DNA of 64,000 bases from Marsupella aquatica. Lineage: Eukaryota > Marchantiophyta. The DNA lies in NCBI GenBank assembly GCA_973895155.1, contig OZ316893.1, positions 15,934,001-15,998,000 of the forward strand, written 5' to 3'. Every line of letters begins with the position of its first letter. The stretch's first letter is position 1. A program made the position numbers and the translations under genes. This document shows positions 43,226 to 54,530 of the stretch, piece after piece. Under the pieces are notes generated by a model. The model did no database searches, had not been told where the DNA came from, and saw only the letters and a list, made by a program, of their open reading frames with translations.

Positions 43226-46200
43226 GACCGAAAGATTTGTGCGCAAAACATAAGTGTCAGTCCTGGATTCCTGGAAAGCTACTTCTCATGCACCTACAAT
43301 GCCCCAAGCAAGCGTAGATCGTTGTCTCAAGATTAACTTGTATTTGAGTAGCTCTATTGAATTTGTCAAGATGTCTCTTTCTTGATCTTTGGTCAGGTCA
43401 GACATATTTGTCAGTGGCGCCAATTTGGTGTGCGCTTTGGCTTCCACTTTAGGTGCCAATTGCAGTCACTTTTTGTTTCTTATTCACAGTATAAAAATGT
43501 TTCATCAATAATGTGTAATGATTCAATTAGAGAAAAAAATGTGCGCACTTTCTCTATTTCAGTATAGGTGTTCTGTGTATCCAATCACATAATTGCAAAA
43601 TTAGGCGACAGACATATTTAGGACCAATTATAGCTAGAATTCCCATTTGTATAGTTTTACTTGTATCGTTTGGATATTCATTGGTCATAGGAACTAAAGA
43701 CGTACCGTAACGTTTTAAACGGTATGTCGGTTAGTGGTGGACCTTGCCACCAAGCACCCTCACCAACGCCAACACCCACACCTAAGTGCCCTTGGTGCCT
43801 GAATGCCTCCACAGAATACATCAAGCAAGCAACCTAGTGCCCCTTGCACCCCCAGCGGTCCCTCCCATACAAAGCCACACTTGCTCTCCAACACGACCGC
43901 TACTCAACGGTCCTCACTGTATGCACAAGCAACCAAGCATCTCGGTAAGTAACCCTTCAGGATCTAGAACTCCCCAAGTCTAGCATCCTAACTCAAGCTC
44001 AACAGTCATTGGTAAGTAGGTCAGCGATATTCCTCCCGATGCCATAAGCCGGAACTAGAACCACCGTCCACTATTCATCCAGAATAGCTCCTTCCTTGGG
44101 TGCAGCCCGGGTTCCCCCTTGTACCTATCCATCACCAACTGATCGCCCTCCCCTAGGACATGCTCATGGCCCAAGTAGCGTAGCTTGCCCTAAAACTTGT
44201 CCCAAGCTTGTCCCATCACGTTGGGACCAGAATGGCCCCGACTCTAGCGACCAACTTTTGGTTCTTGCCCCACTGATGGTCTAGGAGCCAAGTGCCCTTG
44301 GAACTCAACCTCCACACCTACTTGGCCTTGCCTCCCCAACGCAAGCTCCCTTGAGAGACTGAACGTGGTTTGGCTGTTGTTTCGACAGGATTTGGCAAGC
44401 GGGCGAGATAACACCCGTAAACCTCAAGAATCTATGGTGCCATAGACCTAGCTGATCTCAGAAGGATGTAGCCCTCCTCAAGATCTTTCCAAGGCACCCA
44501 AGAAGTCCTCCAACAAACTTCCCACTAAGAAGTTATCGTTGTTTCTGTTGACATTTTCCCTTAGTGTCGCAACCGCCGTAGTTCACGACTTCGGCTTGCC
44601 CTTAGCCACTAGGGAGACACCACTCCCTTCATACATGCTTCTGGAGACCTGCCACCCTCGGACCAACTTTGGTCCTCAAACTTTTGGTCTACAACCCGGA
44701 TCCTATCCCGCCGGGTATCCCGCATGTCTGGGCGCGCCACCAATTGGTAATGCCCATAACTTCCTAGTTAGGCGTCCGCAAGCAAAGTGCCTTAGCCCTT
44801 TGTGATCGGGGCAACCCAGTGCTGATGCCTAGGCCCTCAGATCTCATTGCCACTCAGGGCCCCCGATCGGCCAAACCCGCATCGGGTCATAACTCACACC
44901 CCCAAGCGTCCGTTGCCCATGGCATCAACTCCATTGGCCTTGGGCCCAAGAGGAGCTCTCACTCAAGCCCTCAGAACTCAAAGTCCGTCTGGGGTCCGGA
45001 CGGTCGACCTTGAGCCCAGCCCTTTTCCTCTTGACCTGACCAACTCTCATCTAGTCTAAGTCCTTAGTGTGTGTCATCAGCTTGGTGCCTTGCCTTCACT
45101 AGTGCCACGTCTCATTGCCCACAAGTTTCCCTATGCTAAGTCCTACGCCGGATGGCCTATCTAGGCCTGGACCATAAGGGAGCTTGACGTTGGAGTCAGT
45201 GACGCCGGAGCTAAGTGTTAAGGTAGTCGAGTTCCGTGACTTGGTTCCATGAACAAACCTCAAGTCGCGTTATCTGATTGGAATCATAATCTCGAGGTTT
45301 GAACATTTTCCTTCTTCTGGGGGTAGAGTGCAAGGTTGAGTGGTAGTTATCGCATTTCCTCGTGCGCTATGATCGAAAGGATATCTAGATCGATATCTTC
45401 AATCACAATCTCTAAGCTCTAAATAATTGTCAGGAATTTTTAGTGTTTTGAGGGAATTTGGGTCGAGCCTTCTTGGGATGACTTTACAAGAGGTTGGGGG
45501 CACTTATGACCTTGCTCACCAGAGCAAATTTAGGACTTCTTCTTCTAAAGATAGGCACCTGACCAATTGTTTCCCAAATGAAATTAAAAAAAAGCAAATC
45601 TTCAATGAAGGAGCCAAAGTTTGCAAAATGTTTGGATCACCTAGGTGCTCTAATTCTAAATGAAACTAGTATGTGGGTCTAGCTCAATTCTTTCACATAA
45701 ATTATATAGCCAAAGTACATTCAGAGGAGTGTTGTAAATTTGTATTAAATTTATGTGCATTAAATTAAATTTATAAGAATGACATCAAAAACTCATTTAC
45801 AATAACAAGAGTATGTCATAAGAAAAATTATGGCTTGGATTGAGCCATTAGTTATAACTATCTGCAATACGATCTTGGGCAACTTAGTTTGAAGATTCAA
45901 TTTGTTAATATATACTAGTAAAAGAAAATTATCATCATTATCCTAACATCATGGCAAGTGGAAACAAAGACAAAAACCATAAGTGTAGAATCATCACAAC
46001 TGTTGTGGAGAGAGAGGTTATATATATATATAGACCAACTTTCATGGGAGTATGAACACTCATTTTGTCACCCCATGTTGCATTTGAGTTGCAACTTTGT
46101 TGGTTGCACATGTGTTGTGAGTTTGGGAGGGTGACCTGGCATAGCAGGTCACCTGGTAGGGGTGACCTCTTCACCCAGGTTACCATGCCTTTGTGCCATG

Positions 46201-48547
46201 GGGGTATACCTTGGAGAATGAGGGATTAACTCCTCATTCTTCCAAGTTGAGCCTCCCGGCACTAGTAGAGCTCTTGTGAGTGTGGCTATGGTGAGAGAGA
46301 GAGTGTATGCCGGTTGGCATGAAGAGCAACATTGGCAGGGATCTGCTATGTGTATAGACTTGGAGTCCTGCATGGTTAGCGGGTGAGTTTGGCTCGACTT
46401 AGTGATACCTTGCAGCGGGGTCCCGTTTCGCAAGAGATTACTTGGAAGAATGAAGGAGGAGAGCGGATGCTCTCAATTTTTCTGAACTGTGCGGACCAGC
46501 AGAGGTGCTCGGTGGAGCTCGGTGATTCATCCGTTCGTTCGTTGTTCATTGGTGCCAATAGTTGGTGGGCGTTTGTTGATCGCTGGTTGATACTGCTGGT
46601 TGGCAACATGTATCTGGGCGCGGAAGTGCTGTCAAAAATCAATGAGAGTATTATGATTTCAACTCTGAATTTCCTGAAATCTGGTTGCACTTTCATCGCG
46701 AATCGTTGATGCGGAGAAGCTATGCTCATTGTATGCGCCGATTGAATGGTTGTGCGGAAAGCTCTGTTCATTGCTGGTTAGAGAGGAAGGCTTGCTGCAG
46801 ATTTTTGTATGCACAAAGGATGTGCGGAAGCCATGCCCAAATTTTGATAGAAACTCTGATTGGATGGATAACCACTAGAAATTTTATTGTGATTTCGGAT
46901 GGAGCATGCCGATGCGGTTGCATGGTGAAGTTTGAGTGAAAAATAGCTTGAGAGGTGGACGTTATGTGCTTCAAACGTTTGCTGGAATTTTGTTTGTTGT
47001 CGATGATTTTTCCGACGGTATTTGGTGACGGAATTTGTGACGGGATTTCAATGCAAATTGTGGTGCAAATGGCTACTTTGTGAAGTTGTATTGTGCACAC
47101 ATTTTGTGCCTACCTTAGGGGGTTCATAAAAAACTAAAAAGAATATATGTTTAGAGCCTAAGCTAGCTTGGAGAAGGGAGGAATTCCAAAGCCTGACTTA
47201 GTTGGTGGCATTTGGGAAACAAAATCCACTTTAGAGGGGTTCAAGATATTTTGACTGTTGTGTTTAGTGGCTCAAAACCTGCACACTACCCTCCACCTTT
47301 TATCCCTACTTGGTTGCCTCTACTTTTTGTCCCCTTTGACACTTTATTTGTTACCCTCCTACTAGTGTAGCCATATGCTGCACTTTTATCCCATCCGTGT
47401 CCACTTAATTTTGTGCTCTCTTTTTAAGTGATTACCCTTTCTTCTTTGTTATTTTGGTGGGCCTTTTAGTGCTACCCCTTTTGTTACCCAAGGGAATCAT
47501 ATTTAAAAAGAAATAGGGTAGGGACCCAAGGTAAAAGGGGCTCCCCACGGAAGCCAAGGCTGGAGTTAAAGTGGGCCAGTTGGGCTCCCAAGGAGCCAGG
47601 AGGCCCCTTCTCGAACATTGAGGAGGGGGGAGGGCCCAAGGTGGCCTGTCACATTTTTTTTAAAAGGAGGGAGGGCCCAAGTGTGCCACGCCTCCCCAAG
47701 GAGGTCCAGGTACAAGGAGGGGAGGGACAACATTTAATAAGGAGGGCCCGCAGCCCTATGAATTGGTTTTAAAGAGGGGTGAGGAGCGAAGGAGGCAGGG
47801 AAGGGGCATTCCAAGCTCCCTCCTCTTGGGAGCATTCAAGGAGGAGGGCTCGTAGCCCTATGGAGTGTCATTAAGAAGGGGCCCGAGGTGGCAGGAGGCC
47901 CCCCACAAGGACAGGAGCGAGCCCATTGGCCCCAGATGCCCGGAGATCTCCCAGCACTTAGGAGCGAATTGGGAGAGGGCGCGGCAGGCGAGGGGTGGCA
48001 GGGCATTAATGCAAGGCAGGGCCCGAGGCCGGCAGGTGTCCACGCCTCATTAGGTGTATTTTGGCCGTATCCTGCCGTGTCCAAGCCCATTTCTCCGTAT
48101 TTGGACACCGTTTCCCGTATTTGTGCTGTATTTTCGTATTTGTGCCGCATTTTTGTAATTTGGGTTGTTTCCGCACAATTGCCGCTGCGGGAAACTTCCA
48201 GGAAGCTTCCTCTGTACTTGGTGCAGCAGAAAATCCAAGAGCTCATTTCTGCACTTTGCCCGACACCATTGTGACCCCCCCCGTGGTTGCACCACCATAG
48301 CTCGGTCATCTGGAGTCCATTTTGCTCACCGATTACAGGGTTGGATGCGGTGGCTCATTGGCTATCAGAATCAGTTGTCTGCACACTATTCCGACACATT
48401 TCATTTTTTGGCCATTTTGTGGTGGTCTTGTTGCAGTCATTGGCGGTAGTTACTGCCAAGTGATTGTTGTGCCGCAGGAGTGCTACATTTTGTTGCATAG
48501 CCACACTGGAGACAGGAGTGACTCGCAGTGGTGCCCGATTTTGACCA
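43226..48547. other. Long region without a recognisable gene, including the likely Gypsy leader
   Basis: 43.7-45.3 kb is C-rich on the plus strand (many CCC, CCTTGG, GCCCAA) with only low-complexity ORFs. 46.1-47.1 kb has mixed unassigned sequence, including a GGTCACC-rich hairpin near 46125-46190. 47.5-48.0 kb is G-rich with repeated AAGGAGG and GGGCCC. At 48.05-48.15 kb CGTATTTG recurs several times. The last 1-2 kb probably includes the 5' LTR and leader of the Gypsy element, but no LTR partner was found downstream to prove it. Confidence 0.4.
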
Positions 48548-48673
48548 TTGGAGGCAGAAGAGGGCACTGTGTCACCTGGGCGTGGCACTGGCACCGACCC
48601 TGCCGTGGAGGAGGCGACGCGATTACTGTCCCGATTGTCACTGTATTCACGCATTAGTCCCTACAATTGGGAC

Positions 48674-50083
48674 ATGGAGCATTCCATGGATAGTCGGATT
48701 CGGAGGTTTTCGGGAGATGTTGGCACCATGGAGTTGCCACATTTCATTATGGAGTTTGAGCGGTGGTGTGATCAACAGAAGTTGCACAGCACGACATTCT
48801 CCCCTTTCATGGCATGGCGGGCATTGTTCCAGCACTTGGAGGGGCCACCCATGCATGACTATGAGGAGTTCCAGACAATGTATGCTGAGCACATTGAGTC
48901 TTGGAGACGCAAGTGGTCTCCAAATTACGTCTCACTCACAAGTGAAGACGTGTCCCCGAAGGAGGAAGAGGGTGCTAGCAGCTCTAGCACATCGTTGCCA
49001 ATCCCCAGGTTCAACCCGATGGTGGAGTTCTTCAAGGTGTTGAAGAAGAATTACCAGGGTGTCCGCGTGGACAAGTTGTTGAGCCTCCAAACATTCAGCA
49101 GGATGGAGGGTGAGAGTTTGCGCAAGGCGTACACGCGCATGAGGCGCTTGATCAGTACCACAGAGGGCATTACTGATGCTCAGGCTATCCAGATTTGGTA
49201 CCAGGCCCTGGATAAGGATTTGAGGAACCGGGTTCGGTTTTTGGCGTTGGCCACTGATGAGAAACTGACACTGGAGAAAGTTTTCCTGCTTTCTGATACC
49301 ATTGACATGAACCGGTCAGAGGAGAAGGTTGTCACCCTTGGATTTGGCAAGGCGTCCCCTGGAGGCAGTGCTGCTAGTCCATCTGGTGGGCAGCAGCCAC
49401 ATCGATTAGGGAATGTGCCAGGGAGGGCACAGCCCAATGCTCCCGGTGGTGCTATTGCTGGTGGCAGGAGAGCAACAGCACCCCAACGTCCCTTTCAGCC
49501 CTCTTATGCCACTCAGGTGGAGTGCTGGAGCTGTAAGGGACCTCATAACCAGCGTGATTGCCCTGAGCGGAAGGGTCCACCACGTGCAGAGCCGGGCGGA
49601 GCTGCCCCTAGACAACCTGATCTTAGGCGTTGTGACCATTGTCACTGAGATGGGCATACTATTGACAGGTGTTTTGAGCTGCATCCAGAGATGCGTTTTG
49701 GTGCTGCCCGCAGGGGAGTTCCTCCTAGAGGTCGTGGAGGCCCCCGCCCTGGTCGTGGAGGTGACAGGGTAGTCCCCGCAGCCGATGCACAGACCACCGA
49801 TCCTGCAGCAGCCACCAGGATCCAAGAGTTGGAGAAACAATTGGCAACAGCCAATTTGGCGTTGCGGGCCCCTAGCAACGGTGAGGCCTCTAGTTCCCGC
49901 ACCATGGATAGTTCACAGATTGCTCCTGGATTCAGTGACTTGGATTACATGTGCGGTGTTGCACAATTAGACAGTGTTGCAGCTGTCACCAGAGCAGTGG
50001 CTAGGATTGCTGAGCCACGAGGTGCTCTCGTGGAGCTGGATCCACAACGAGGGGAGGCCAGCCGACAACAGAGATTACCATAG
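48674..50083 (+). pseudogene. Gypsy gag with two zinc knuckles
   Basis: The frame is open from 48548, and the first ATG is at 48674 (MEHSMDSRIRRFSGDVGTME). The capsid-like region has FIMEFERWCDQQKLH, AWRALFQHLEG and LRKAYTRMRRLIS, fitting the retrotransposon gag family. A first knuckle CWSCKGPHNQRDC (C-x2-C-x3-H-x4-C) is followed by a second, CDHCH*DGHTIDRC, interrupted by TGA at 49646-49648, and the same frame then runs on to 50083. The TGA could come from CGA by C-to-T change. A Gly/Arg-rich basic stretch (RGVPPRGRGGPRPGRGG) follows, likely binding nucleic acid. Confidence 0.85.
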
Positions 50084-50129
50084 AGTTTTACATTGATGGA
50101 TACTACACAGACTTCTACTATGGCACCCA

Positions 50130-51163
50130 TTGCTGACAGCAGTGGACCTTTTGTCCACTCTCGTGATCATATGGGGCCACCCAACATTGATTTCTGACAT
50201 GGTCATTAGCCCAGTGTTGGGGGCGGCTAGAGCCTTGTGTCAGGTTCCATTGTTTTCTTGTGCTCAATTATCTTCTCTTGGAGTTCCTATTGCAGAAGTG
50301 TTGCGCCAGGCAGCTGCATTGTATGATACTGGAGCAGTTTTGGCATCTAGCTGTGACACAGCTGGTCCACCGGTTGGCCCAGATGACACAAGGTCCAGCC
50401 ATTCTTTGTTGAGAGATGCTAAGACTTCTTGGCAGGCTTCTGTTGCTTGATTGAGTGAGCTCCCTGCCAGACCAGCCATTGATCAGAGTGTTGTGACTCC
50501 CGGTGTGGTTGTGGTGGACAACCGTGCTGGTGTTTTTACATTGGTTGGCCCTAGTGGCACAGTGTATGTGCCACCCCGTGTATTGTTGGATTCAGGTGCA
50601 CAACCTCTCATGCTGGGGAAAGCAGCTATCCAGGGCTTGGGCTTGAAGAAGGCTAAGGTGGAGCCTTGCCCATTTCAGATTCATACATCTTTTGGTGTCC
50701 AAGAGAAGGCACAGCACATGATGCGAGACAACCTTACTGTGAGGTTAAATCCCCACCGCACTGGAGATGACTCTGCCTTGAAGCCGTTGTCACACCTGCA
50801 GAGTCTTATGATGTTTTGGTAGGGGGAGCCGTACTCTACCCCATGAGCTTTGTGTTGGATTACTGGCAAGAGACTGTTCACTATCGACCAGGATGGCAGT
50901 CTGGTGATGGTAGGAAGTGTGAGTTACCAGTCCACTACTTTCTATGTCGGACTGAGCCGTCAACAGAGCAGATGATTAGTTTGTCAGCTTGTGCTGGAGC
51001 TATCACCTGGCCAGGTGATCTCTTGGAGGGTAATGCCCATGCTGCAGACATCCCCGTAGTAGAGCAGTTGCACGACTCCTCAGGTAACCGCAACATTCCC
51101 ATTGTCCCACAGGTATGGGGTTCCACTCCTGAGTTACAGCAGCATGCTGATTCATATATATAG
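50130..51163 (+). pseudogene. Gypsy aspartic protease region
   Basis: One frame runs from 50130 through a TGA (50448-50450) to 50822. It contains VPPRVLLDSGAQPLMLGKAA, where DSGA is the retroviral-type protease active site. A one-base slip near 50785 moves to the frame SYDVLVGGAVLYPMSFVLDY, then HYRPGWQSGDGRK, ending at TAG 51161-51163. That frame leads directly into the methyltransferase. Confidence 0.8.
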
Positions 51164-52264
51164 GCAACTTGGCGTGAACCATTTGCCCCTTTAGTGGAGC
51201 CACCTGTGGTGGATGGCATTCCCAAGTTGATCACTGTGTCCCCTTTGGACACCACTCCCATTTTGTGGACATACCCTACTGAGGGTATTCGCTTGTTGGA
51301 ATTGTTTGGTGGCATGAGCACTGGTTTAGCTGTTGTCTTACATGCTAGCATTAGAGTGCAGCAGTATCTCTATGTGGAGCGCGATGACACAGTCCGACGT
51401 GTCTCACTGCGTCATGTTGCTCAGTTGCATCAAGAGTTTCCTGATTTGTTGTCTCTATCAGCTATCAGAGGTTATTAGCACGCTTTGCCAACAGACATCT
51501 CACTTTTGGGGGCGCTGGATTTAGTACGCATCGGTGCGGTTCACCTTGTCATTGCTGGTTGGCCATGCCAGGGCCATTCCTCTGCTGGGACAGGATCTGG
51601 TCTCAAAGACCATCGTTCTCACATGTTTTGGGAGATGCTGCGTGTCATGAGGTTTTTGCAGGAGCAACAACAAGTCTCTCCTGCCTACATTCTGGAGAAT
51701 GTTCCCTTGTTGGGTGATACTCGGTCACAGATGGTGGCTAGTATGCACCAAGTGAGGTCTTGGTTAGGACCTGCTGTTTTTTTAGATGCTGCTAGTGTCG
51801 GATCAATAGCACATCATCCACAATTATGGTGGACCAACTTGATGTCGCCTGAGGTTTTGCGGAGGGCATATCAGCACATTGTGCGGCCTATTGGGCTCAT
51901 TGTGGACCGCATTTTGGATGCTGGACGGCATGCACAATTGGTGCGTCACGATGATCGCTCCCCATTGGCAGTGGTGAACCGGGTCACTGGTCAGCCCCGT
52001 GCAGCACTTCCCACTTTGGTGAGTTTCCCTTCATCATATGCTTACCGTAATGGTGGACCGGGGTTAATTTGGGATTTCCAACATAGAGAGTTGACGGAAC
52101 CTACTGCTGATGAGCGTGAGCATGCTATGGGATTTCAGACTCGCCCCACAGCAGTACCCTCAGTGACTGAAGCGGCACATCGTCACATTCTGGGTCAGGC
52201 TATGGATCTTAATTGTTTGACTTGGATTGTGAGCTTAGCCTTGGCAGAGCAGCGCCGGTTATAA
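51164..52264 (+). pseudogene. Cytosine-5 DNA methyltransferase domain within Gypsy pol
   Basis: All landmarks of C5 methyltransferases occur in the right order. Motif I is LLELFGGMSTGLAVVL (51292), the SAM-binding loop. Motif II is QYLYVERDD. Motif IV is GWPCQGHSSAG (51553-51585), with the catalytic Cys in PCQ. Motif VI is YILENVPLL (51686-51712). A motif VIII-like HHPQLWWTNL (Arg lost) and the target-recognition stretch PRAALPTLVSF follow. Motif X is ILGQAMDLN. The domain is in frame with the upstream protease and downstream RT. A TAG at 51476-51478 falls between motifs II and IV, and the frame ends in TAA at 52260-52264. If active it would methylate DNA at cytosines. The substrate context cannot be read from sequence. 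Retrotransposon-borne C5 methyltransferases were reported in a charophyte and in dinoflagellates. Confidence 0.9.
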
Positions 52265-53648
52265 TCATTTGTGACACCTCCACATGGATGTTCTTCCTCT
52301 CTTGGGTCCTTAGCGTTCAGAGCAGGGGGCGACAATGCCACAGATCGTCATCCCTGGACTTCATGGGGAGTCAATGGAGAGGCCAGTGGGCTTTCTTTTT
52401 TGCAGCAGCATGGTATTGCTGCTCGTGAGGTTGCAGCATAACAACCACAGTTGGCGCTCTCTGCACCTTCTGCCGAGGTTACCATTGACAGTTGGGAGCC
52501 AACTACTGGCCCCAAGATCATTGGAGGTGAGAGACGACGTGTACGACAGTTTCTAAGGAGTTATGGAAGTTGTTTTGCTTTCAGCATGCAAGATTTGGGC
52601 ATGTTAAAGGGACCAGGCATCCGGATAGATTTGGCAGTTGATGCTCCCATCTTTCGGAGACCATATCGGTATTCAGATATGGAGAGGGCACTGATTCAGG
52701 CAAGGTGCTAGGATTTGTTGGCAACAGGACTTGTGGAGAAGTCATTTGGTGAGTATGCTTCTGCCACTGTGATGCCAGCAAAGAAGGATATGCATGGCAA
52801 TTGGACTGACAGAGAATGTGTGGAGACTATCGTCCAATTAATCGGCAGACTAAGTCTGACAGTTATGCCATGCCCACACCGGAGGAAATATTTGATGCCA
52901 TTGGGCATGCGAGAGTGTTTAGCACATTGGATCTCAGGGCTGGATATCACCAGCTGCCTATCAGGATTGGTGACAAGCAGAAGACAACATTCTGGGGGAT
53001 TGTTGCTCATGGGAAGGATGTGTTGTATCAGTGGCTATTCTTACCGTTTGGATTGAAGAATGCACCAGCTGAGTTTCAGAGGGTCATGGATCGGATTTTG
53101 GCAGACCTGGATTTTGCCAAATGTTATATCGATGACATTATTGTCTACAGTGACACTGTGGAGGAGCATGCTATACATTTGCAACAGGTGTTTGAGCGAC
53201 TAAGAGAACATGGATTGAAGCTGCATCCTGGCAAATGTAAGTTCTTCCATGACCAGATTGCATATTTAGGGCATACCATTTATCCAGGTGGATTGGGTGT
53301 GCAACAGACAAAGGTGGAGGCAATTGCTGGCATCCCTCAGCCTACAGATGTGAGTAGAGTCCGAGCATTTTTGGGGCTTGCAAACTTCTACCGAAGGTAT
53401 GTGAAAGGATTCAGTGCAATTGCAAAACCTTTGACGATACTTACAAGACTGGACCATGAGTGGCAGTGGGGTGATGATCAAGATAGAGCTTTTCATCAGT
53501 TGAAGGAGAAGCTCACATCAGCGCCCATCTTAAGGAGACCTATCAGGGGGCGTCCATTTAGGTTGCATACTGATTGGAGCATGCTGGGACTTGGGGCAGT
53601 GCTCGCTCAACAGGATGATGAGGGAAGGGAGTTTGTGGTAGCATATGC
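52265..53648 (+). pseudogene. Gypsy reverse transcriptase (and start of RNase H)
   Basis: The frame continues from the methyltransferase through TAA near 52437. It contains FLRSYGSCFAFSMQDLG, then FRRPYRYSDMERALIQARC, a TAG (52709), and EYASATVMPAKKDMHGNW. A one-base slip (about 52812) gives MCGDYRPINRQTKSDSYAMP, STLDLRAGYHQLPI and FLPFGLKNAPAEFQRVM. The catalytic site is CYIDDIIVYSD (53.13 kb). LGHTIYPGGLG, FLGLANFYRRYVKGF and the RNase H opening (FRLHTDWSMLGLGAVLAQQD) follow, up to the MITE at 53649. Confidence 0.92.
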
Positions 53649-53935
53649 CTCGGGGGGTTAACTAAGTGTATATTTTGGGGTACCACGTGCGATCCTAGCC
53701 TAATATAAATAGACCTATTTTATAAAGAAAACATTCCAAGAATATTCTCCATTTTCAATATTAATAATCTATTTTATTTTATAAAAAGTATATATTAGAG
53801 AATATTCTATAAACATGAGTTTATAATACCTTCTTTTGCCTCCTACGTTTTTTAAAAATTTAGTTAATTTCTATAAAAAATACTTATTTTGGATCACACG
53901 TGGTTCATAAGATTTTTGATAGTCAACCCCCCGAG
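53649..53935. mobile_element. 287-bp MITE inserted in the Gypsy RNase H
   Basis: CTCGGGGGG at the left end is the reverse complement of CCCCCCGAG at the right end, extending imperfectly to GTTAACTA / TAGTCAAC. The 8-bp GCATATGC (53641-53648 and 53936-53943) is duplicated. Excising it restores VVAYA-SRSNNTAESKYGSY, a normal RNase H junction. The interior is AT-rich with no ORF. Eight-base duplications fit the hAT superfamily. Confidence 0.9.
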
Positions 53936-53943
53936 GCATATGC

Positions 53944-54530
53944 CAGTCGATCGAATAACACTGCAGAATCAAAGTATGGCTCCTATGAGGGAGAATGCTT
54001 GGCTGCAGTGTGGGCAGTGGCTCATTTTCGATGTTACTTGTTTGGTAACCCCTTCACTCTTGTTACGGATCATCAACCACTCAAATGGTTGATGGAGTCA
54101 GACAAGCTTACTGGTAAGCTTGCTCGTTGGGCACTCATACTTCAGGAGTATGATTTTGAGGTCTTGCATAGACCTGGTCACTTACATCAAGATGCTGATG
54201 GATTGAGTCGCAATCCCTGCCCGAGCCAGAGGGATTTGATAGGAGCACGTTGGCATGATGAGGCAGACGAGGAGATGGTTCCAGGTTGGCATGCTTCTGC
54301 TTATTTGTGCTTGTTGCAAAGTGTGGATGGTCTTGGTGTAGTGACATCATTGGAGAGGCCCAATGCAGACTTTGTGGATCCAGAGATTTCTAGTGAGGAG
54401 TCTGTTGGCCATGATATTCATGATGATGCAGATGTTGTGATGTATCTATGCACGGGCAGCATGCCAGGCATGGTAACTGCCAAGGAGAGAGATCGGATCC
54501 TACAACGAGCTAAGAGGTTTAGATAGGAAG
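53944..54530 (+). pseudogene. Gypsy RNase H, second part, and linker
   Basis: SNNTAESKYGSYEGECLAAV, FTLVTDHQPLKWLM and LHRPGHLHQDADGLSR are standard Gypsy RNase H motifs. A linker follows and ends in a stop at 54524-54526. The same frame continues briefly with LLRVWDDGRVRLVPPLS, like the start of the integrase zinc region, then degenerates. Confidence 0.88.

Larger units (their letters stand above)
48548..54530 (+). mobile_element. Gypsy retrotransposon relic carrying a C5 DNA methyltransferase
   Basis: Order on the plus strand: gag with zinc knuckles, aspartic protease, cytosine-5 DNA methyltransferase, RT, RNase H, and the beginning of an integrase-type zinc region (LLRVWDDGRVRLVPPLS near 54.56 kb). 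RT before any integrase fits Gypsy. From 50.82 to about 52.79 kb protease, methyltransferase and RT share one reading frame interrupted only by five stops, so the methyltransferase was part of the pol polyprotein. The integrase core and the 3' LTR are missing and the 5' LTR is unproven. A 287-bp MITE splits RNase H. Confidence 0.88.

Noticed and set aside
43786-45059. Several Pro/Ser-rich plus-strand ORFs
   Set aside because: Short, unconnected, C-rich by composition, with no domain or splice logic.
46376-47100. ORFs on both strands at 46.4-47.1 kb
   Set aside because: Overlapping opposite-strand frames with no recognisable motif. More likely leader or LTR sequence.
51164-52264. The methyltransferase as an independent host gene
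   Set aside because: It has no introns or own start, and is in frame with protease before and RT after it.
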